From an uncultured Clostridia bacterium (GTDB lineage: Bacteria; Bacillota; Clostridia; Oscillospirales; Ruminococcaceae): a stretch of 64,000 nt of DNA. The DNA lies in the NCBI GenBank assembly GCA_947624375.1, contig CANQKD010000010.1:31219-95218 (forward strand), in the 5' to 3' direction. The position numbers and the translations under genes are program-made. A model generated the notes under the pieces. The model made no database searches. It was given only the letters and a program-made list of their open reading frames with translations, and had not been told where the DNA came from. Positions 61,879 to 64,000 of this stretch are shown in pieces. Position 1 is the first letter of the stretch; every line of letters begins with the position of its first letter.

Positions 61879-62645
61879 TTAGAAGCAAGATAACGAGAGG
61901 CAAGAGGCAAGAAGTTGCCTCTTAAAACTTAGAGCAAACTTTTCAAAACGCTCATCTTGCCTCTTGCATCTTTCTAAACCGCTGGCATGAAAAGCTGCCG
62001 CAAAGGTCGCAAAACCATTTCTAATCTCTAACTTCTAACCTCTAACCTCTAATAGGGCAAGATGTGATCAAGGCAACGTTCGTGCGTTGTTTTTTTATTT
62101 TGCGTATTATTTGCGCTGTCGCGCAGCGCAGGAGCGCATACGTTGACCGCCTGCAAGCAGTCGTTCAAGTGCAGAAAAAATCCCTCGCCGCCAAAAACGG
62201 TCGGCGGCGCACACCTTGCGGTGTGACGGGCTTTTTCCAATGCTAACAAACTTTGTGCGTATCTTAATTGTAATTTTTCAGCGAGTGAGTTAAACCGCAA
62301 AAGCTGTAATTCTTGTCAAGAAAATAAAAGTTTTCGATTGACCCTTTTTCAAAAGGGTCACGGGGTGTGGGGCAGAGCCCCACAAACACAGCGTGCGCGC
62401 CGCTATTAGAGGTAAGAGGTGAGATGTTAGAGGTTAGAAACGGCTTTTACGACCTTTGCGGCGGCTTTTCATGCCAGCGGTTTAGAAAGAGGCAAGAAGC
62501 AAGATGAGCGTTTTGAAAAGTTTGCGCTAAACTGTAAAACGCATTTTCTTGCCTCTTGCTTCTCGTTATCTTGCTTCTAATAGCTGAGCCTCTCCTTTGA
62601 GAAGATATATCAAACTTTCCGCGTTCTCTCAGAGAACGCCGCGCT
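61879..62645. repeat. Intergenic repeat mosaic 13
   Basis: Repeat DNA starts three bases after the sRNA terminator T-run. AGARGCA heptads lie at 61879-61915, inverted heptads at 61955-61975 and 62021-62060. A GCCGCC/GGCGGC plus ACACC/GGTGT terminator-like module lies at 62189-62236, and truncated element P at 62314-62400. AGARGTT heptads lie at 62405-62445, AGARGCA heptads at 62487-62505, inverted heptads at 62545-62582, and a GCGTTCTC/GAGAACGC hairpin at about 62624. No gene is supported. Confidence 0.8.
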
Positions 62646-62676
62646 ATTGTTCAGCGGCATCTGCTTCTATACAGTA

Positions 62677-62751
62677 TTGACATTCGCCGCCGTGAGTGGT
62701 AAAATTAGTGCAGAAAGTAATATAAGGAGACCAGCTATGAAAAGTCAATAG
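62677..62751 (+). promoter_or_regulatory. Promoter, RBS and start of a gene cut off by the IS element
   Basis: TTGACA (62677-62682), 17-base spacer and TAAAAT (62700-62705) are followed by AAGGAG (about 62724-62729) and, seven bases later, ATG (62737). The frame reads only MKSQ before TAG (62749-62751), where AT-rich IS DNA begins. A good promoter and RBS in front of a four-codon frame suggests the original gene was interrupted here. Confidence 0.55.
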
Positions 62752-64000
62752 TAAAAAAGTAGAATTAACAGAAAGTTAACAAGAGACAAAAAGAGATACT
62801 CACCTAAAAAACAGGAGAGAAAAAATTTTAAATTTTTTTAAAGAAGAGCAAAAGCAATATTATCTGTCAGCAGCTTAAAAAGGACTCTGACAAGCTTATG
62901 AGCAGTATGCCCGAGAGCATCGTAATGAGAATGTCCCTGAGCGATCTTTGAATCGTAATAACGCTTGAAAGTATCGTTATTAAGGGAAACATTCCATGCA
63001 GCGTTTATCAGGGCATAACGAAGCACTTTTGAGCCGCGTTTTGACATTCTGGTACGTTTGGCATTAAACTTTCCGGATTGGTTCACGACCGGGTCAAGAC
63101 CTGCATACGCAAGTAGTTTTGAAGGCTGAGAAAAACGGTGTATATCGCCGATCTCGCCAAGGATCATTGCACCGTTGAGTTTGCCGATACCCGGCACGGT
63201 CATGATAACCGAATCAAGCTCGTCCATAGCTTTGCAGATGATTTGCTCAAGCTCACTTATCTGGCTTTCAATTAACTCGATCTGAGCGATCGTTTGAGTT
63301 ATTTGAATAGATATGTAACTATTCTTCACACCAACGGACGATGCCGCAAGACTTTTGAGGGACTTAGCGTCCTGCTTTCCGAAACGACCACGAGAAGCTT
63401 TGGAGAGAAGATTACTTAGTTTGGTTAAGTGTAAAGCAGCGATGTCGTCCGGTGAGGAATACATTTTCAACAGCTCATAACAGGTTTTGATATGAAGACC
63501 GGACTTGAAGAAAAATTGGAGTTCCGGAAATATCATGTCAACATATGAAGTGAGTTGAATTTTCAAGCGTGCTTTGGATTTTTTGAGATTCTGACGGAAT
63601 CGGCAAAGAGATTTGAGCTGAAGCGTTTTTACATCATTTTCGGTGTAAAGGCGAAAAGCGTTCAACGCCATGGTTTTGCAGATAAGCAGAGAATCAATTT
63701 TATCGGTCTTGGTCTTGCGAATGCCTGTTTTCCGCACAGCGGCGGTCTGAACAGGATTGATAACAGCAAGCTTGTATCCCAGTGAATGAAGGAAAAAGAT
63801 CACATTTTCCGCATAATGAGCGGTGGATTCAAGACCGATGATAAGATCATTCTTGTTAAGAGAGTCGAGGTTTGTTTTCAATAACTGAAAACCGTCGTGG
63901 TTGTTTTGAAATGCAAAAGGTTTAAGCAGTATAACTCCATCGGTATTCACCGCTGCCGCAACGTGAGTTTCCTTTGCAATATCAATGCCAACATAGATCA
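62752..64000 (-). mobile_element. IS110-family insertion sequence (right part outside window)
   Basis: The element includes the transposase gene and about 85 bases of AT-rich DNA beyond its stop. The left boundary near 62752 is a guess from the change in base composition and the truncated frame beside it. IS110 elements lack long terminal inverted repeats, and none is seen. In the IS110 group the guide (bridge) RNA is encoded upstream of the transposase, which here lies beyond 64000. Confidence 0.75.
62838..64000 (-). CDS. IS110-family transposase (start codon at the window edge)
   Basis: The frame reads IYVGIDIAKETHVAAAVNTD G from the window edge; two bases of what is probably the ATG are visible, so the protein is about 387 residues. 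The N-terminal RuvC-like DEDD domain has GIDIAK, LIIGLESTAHY and KTDKIDSLLI, supplying the acidic residues. The C-terminal Transposase_20 domain has VPGIGKLNGAMILGEIGDIH RFSQPSKLLAYAGLDPVVNQ SGK, with the conserved Ser after the Gln, then the RTRMSKRGSKVLRYALINAA W signature. No frameshift or stop is present, so the enzyme may be active. Confidence 0.95.
   Translation of the reverse strand, partial: IYVGIDIAKETHVAAAVNTDGVILLKPFAFQNNHDGFQLLKTNLDSLNKNDLIIGLESTAHYAENVIFFLHSLGYKLAVINPVQTAAVRKTGIRKTKTDKIDSLLICKTMALNAFRLYTENDVKTLQLKSLCRFRQNLKKSKARLKIQLTSYVDMIFPELQFFFKSGLHIKTCYELLKMYSSPDDIAALHLTKLSNLLSKASRGRFGKQDAKSLKSLAASSVGVKNSYISIQITQTIAQIELIESQISELEQIICKAMDELDSVIMTVPGIGKLNGAMILGEIGDIHRFSQPSKLLAYAGLDPVVNQSGKFNAKRTRMSKRGSKVLRYALINAAWNVSLNNDTFKRYYDSKIAQGHSHYDALGHTAHKLVRVLFKLLTDNIAFALL

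Noticed and set aside
61762..61893. Leaderless 43-codon frame MVSDNRYVIGRHSF...
   Set aside because: It reads through a strong terminator into repeat DNA and has no RBS; a small RNA is more likely.
7223..62582. Heptad arrays as a CRISPR array
   Set aside because: Units are seven bases with no unique spacers of regular length, and no cas genes are present.

Overview
The window looks like chromosome from a Gram-positive, low-to-mid GC anaerobe of the Clostridia, most likely a cellulolytic Ruminococcus (Oscillospiraceae). The basis is a Ruminococcus-type GH94 cellobiose phosphorylase, TTGACA/TATAAT promoters with 17-base spacers, strong AGGAGG ribosome sites, the ffs-dnaX-ybaB-recR neighbourhood, ferredoxin-linked indolepyruvate oxidoreductase and formyl-THF ligase. 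The species is an inference. No tRNA, rRNA or CRISPR array was seen.

Layout. 1-5.7 kb: a GyrI-like protein, rpiB, and the minus-strand operon fhs-DUF3810-tsaE-tsaB. 6.4-6.9 kb: an orphan phage-type DUF6291 gene. 7.8-11.7 kb: recR, ybaB, dnaX and SRP RNA. 11.8-14.7 kb: zur-znuACB, with a convergent XRE repressor. 16.1-18.3 kb: a two-component system. 20.0-23.1 kb: HPr, rimM-trmD and a CdaR-like regulator. 24.1-25.7 kb: ftsEX. 27.2-33.8 kb: a GH31 alpha-xylosidase and three tandem paralogous membrane-anchored proteins, the third frameshifted. 35.3-38.3 kb: pulA and a mraY homologue. 39.4-41.9 kb: a uridine-kinase-like gene and a beta-CASP nuclease. 42.7-48.2 kb: ferredoxin and an aromatic 2-oxoacid fermentation operon (iorA-membrane protein-iorB-HD-paaK-ACT). 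48.3-55.2 kb: recG divergent from an ECF sigma/putative anti-sigma pair, then a FemAB-like transferase and a Na+/solute symporter. 57.1-61.1 kb: the cellobiose operon (mutarotase, lipoprotein, cellobiose phosphorylase). 61.4 kb: DUF378. 61.7 kb: a candidate small RNA. The right end holds an IS110-family transposase.

The striking feature is what lies between operons. About 13-14 kb, roughly a fifth of the window, is a mosaic of dispersed modular repeats in thirteen intergenic intervals. Two heptanucleotide families that share an AGARG core (AGARGCA and AGARGTT, 2-5 units each, both orientations) punctuate blocks of recurring sequence. Other modules are multi-hairpin elements, called P, Q, R and J here. 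Their stems change by compensatory substitution while the loops stay constant. For example, the P hairpin keeps the loop GCAAGAG under three different stem sequences, and the R hairpin has covarying arms around a GGAAGGGCGCGCGC-type loop (one copy GGCAGGGCGCGCGC). Modules are nested in one another, duplicated in tandem, and in one tandem array differ in length by exactly one heptad. This fits a structured, non-autonomous repeat system that spreads and rearranges between transcription units. I do not recognise it as a named family.

The metabolic genes fit a plant-polysaccharide degrader. Cellobiose is phosphorolysed, xyloglucan- and starch-type oligosaccharides are cut by GH31 and pullulanase, sugars enter PTS/HPr-controlled metabolism, and amino acids are fermented through IorAB/PaaK with ferredoxin.
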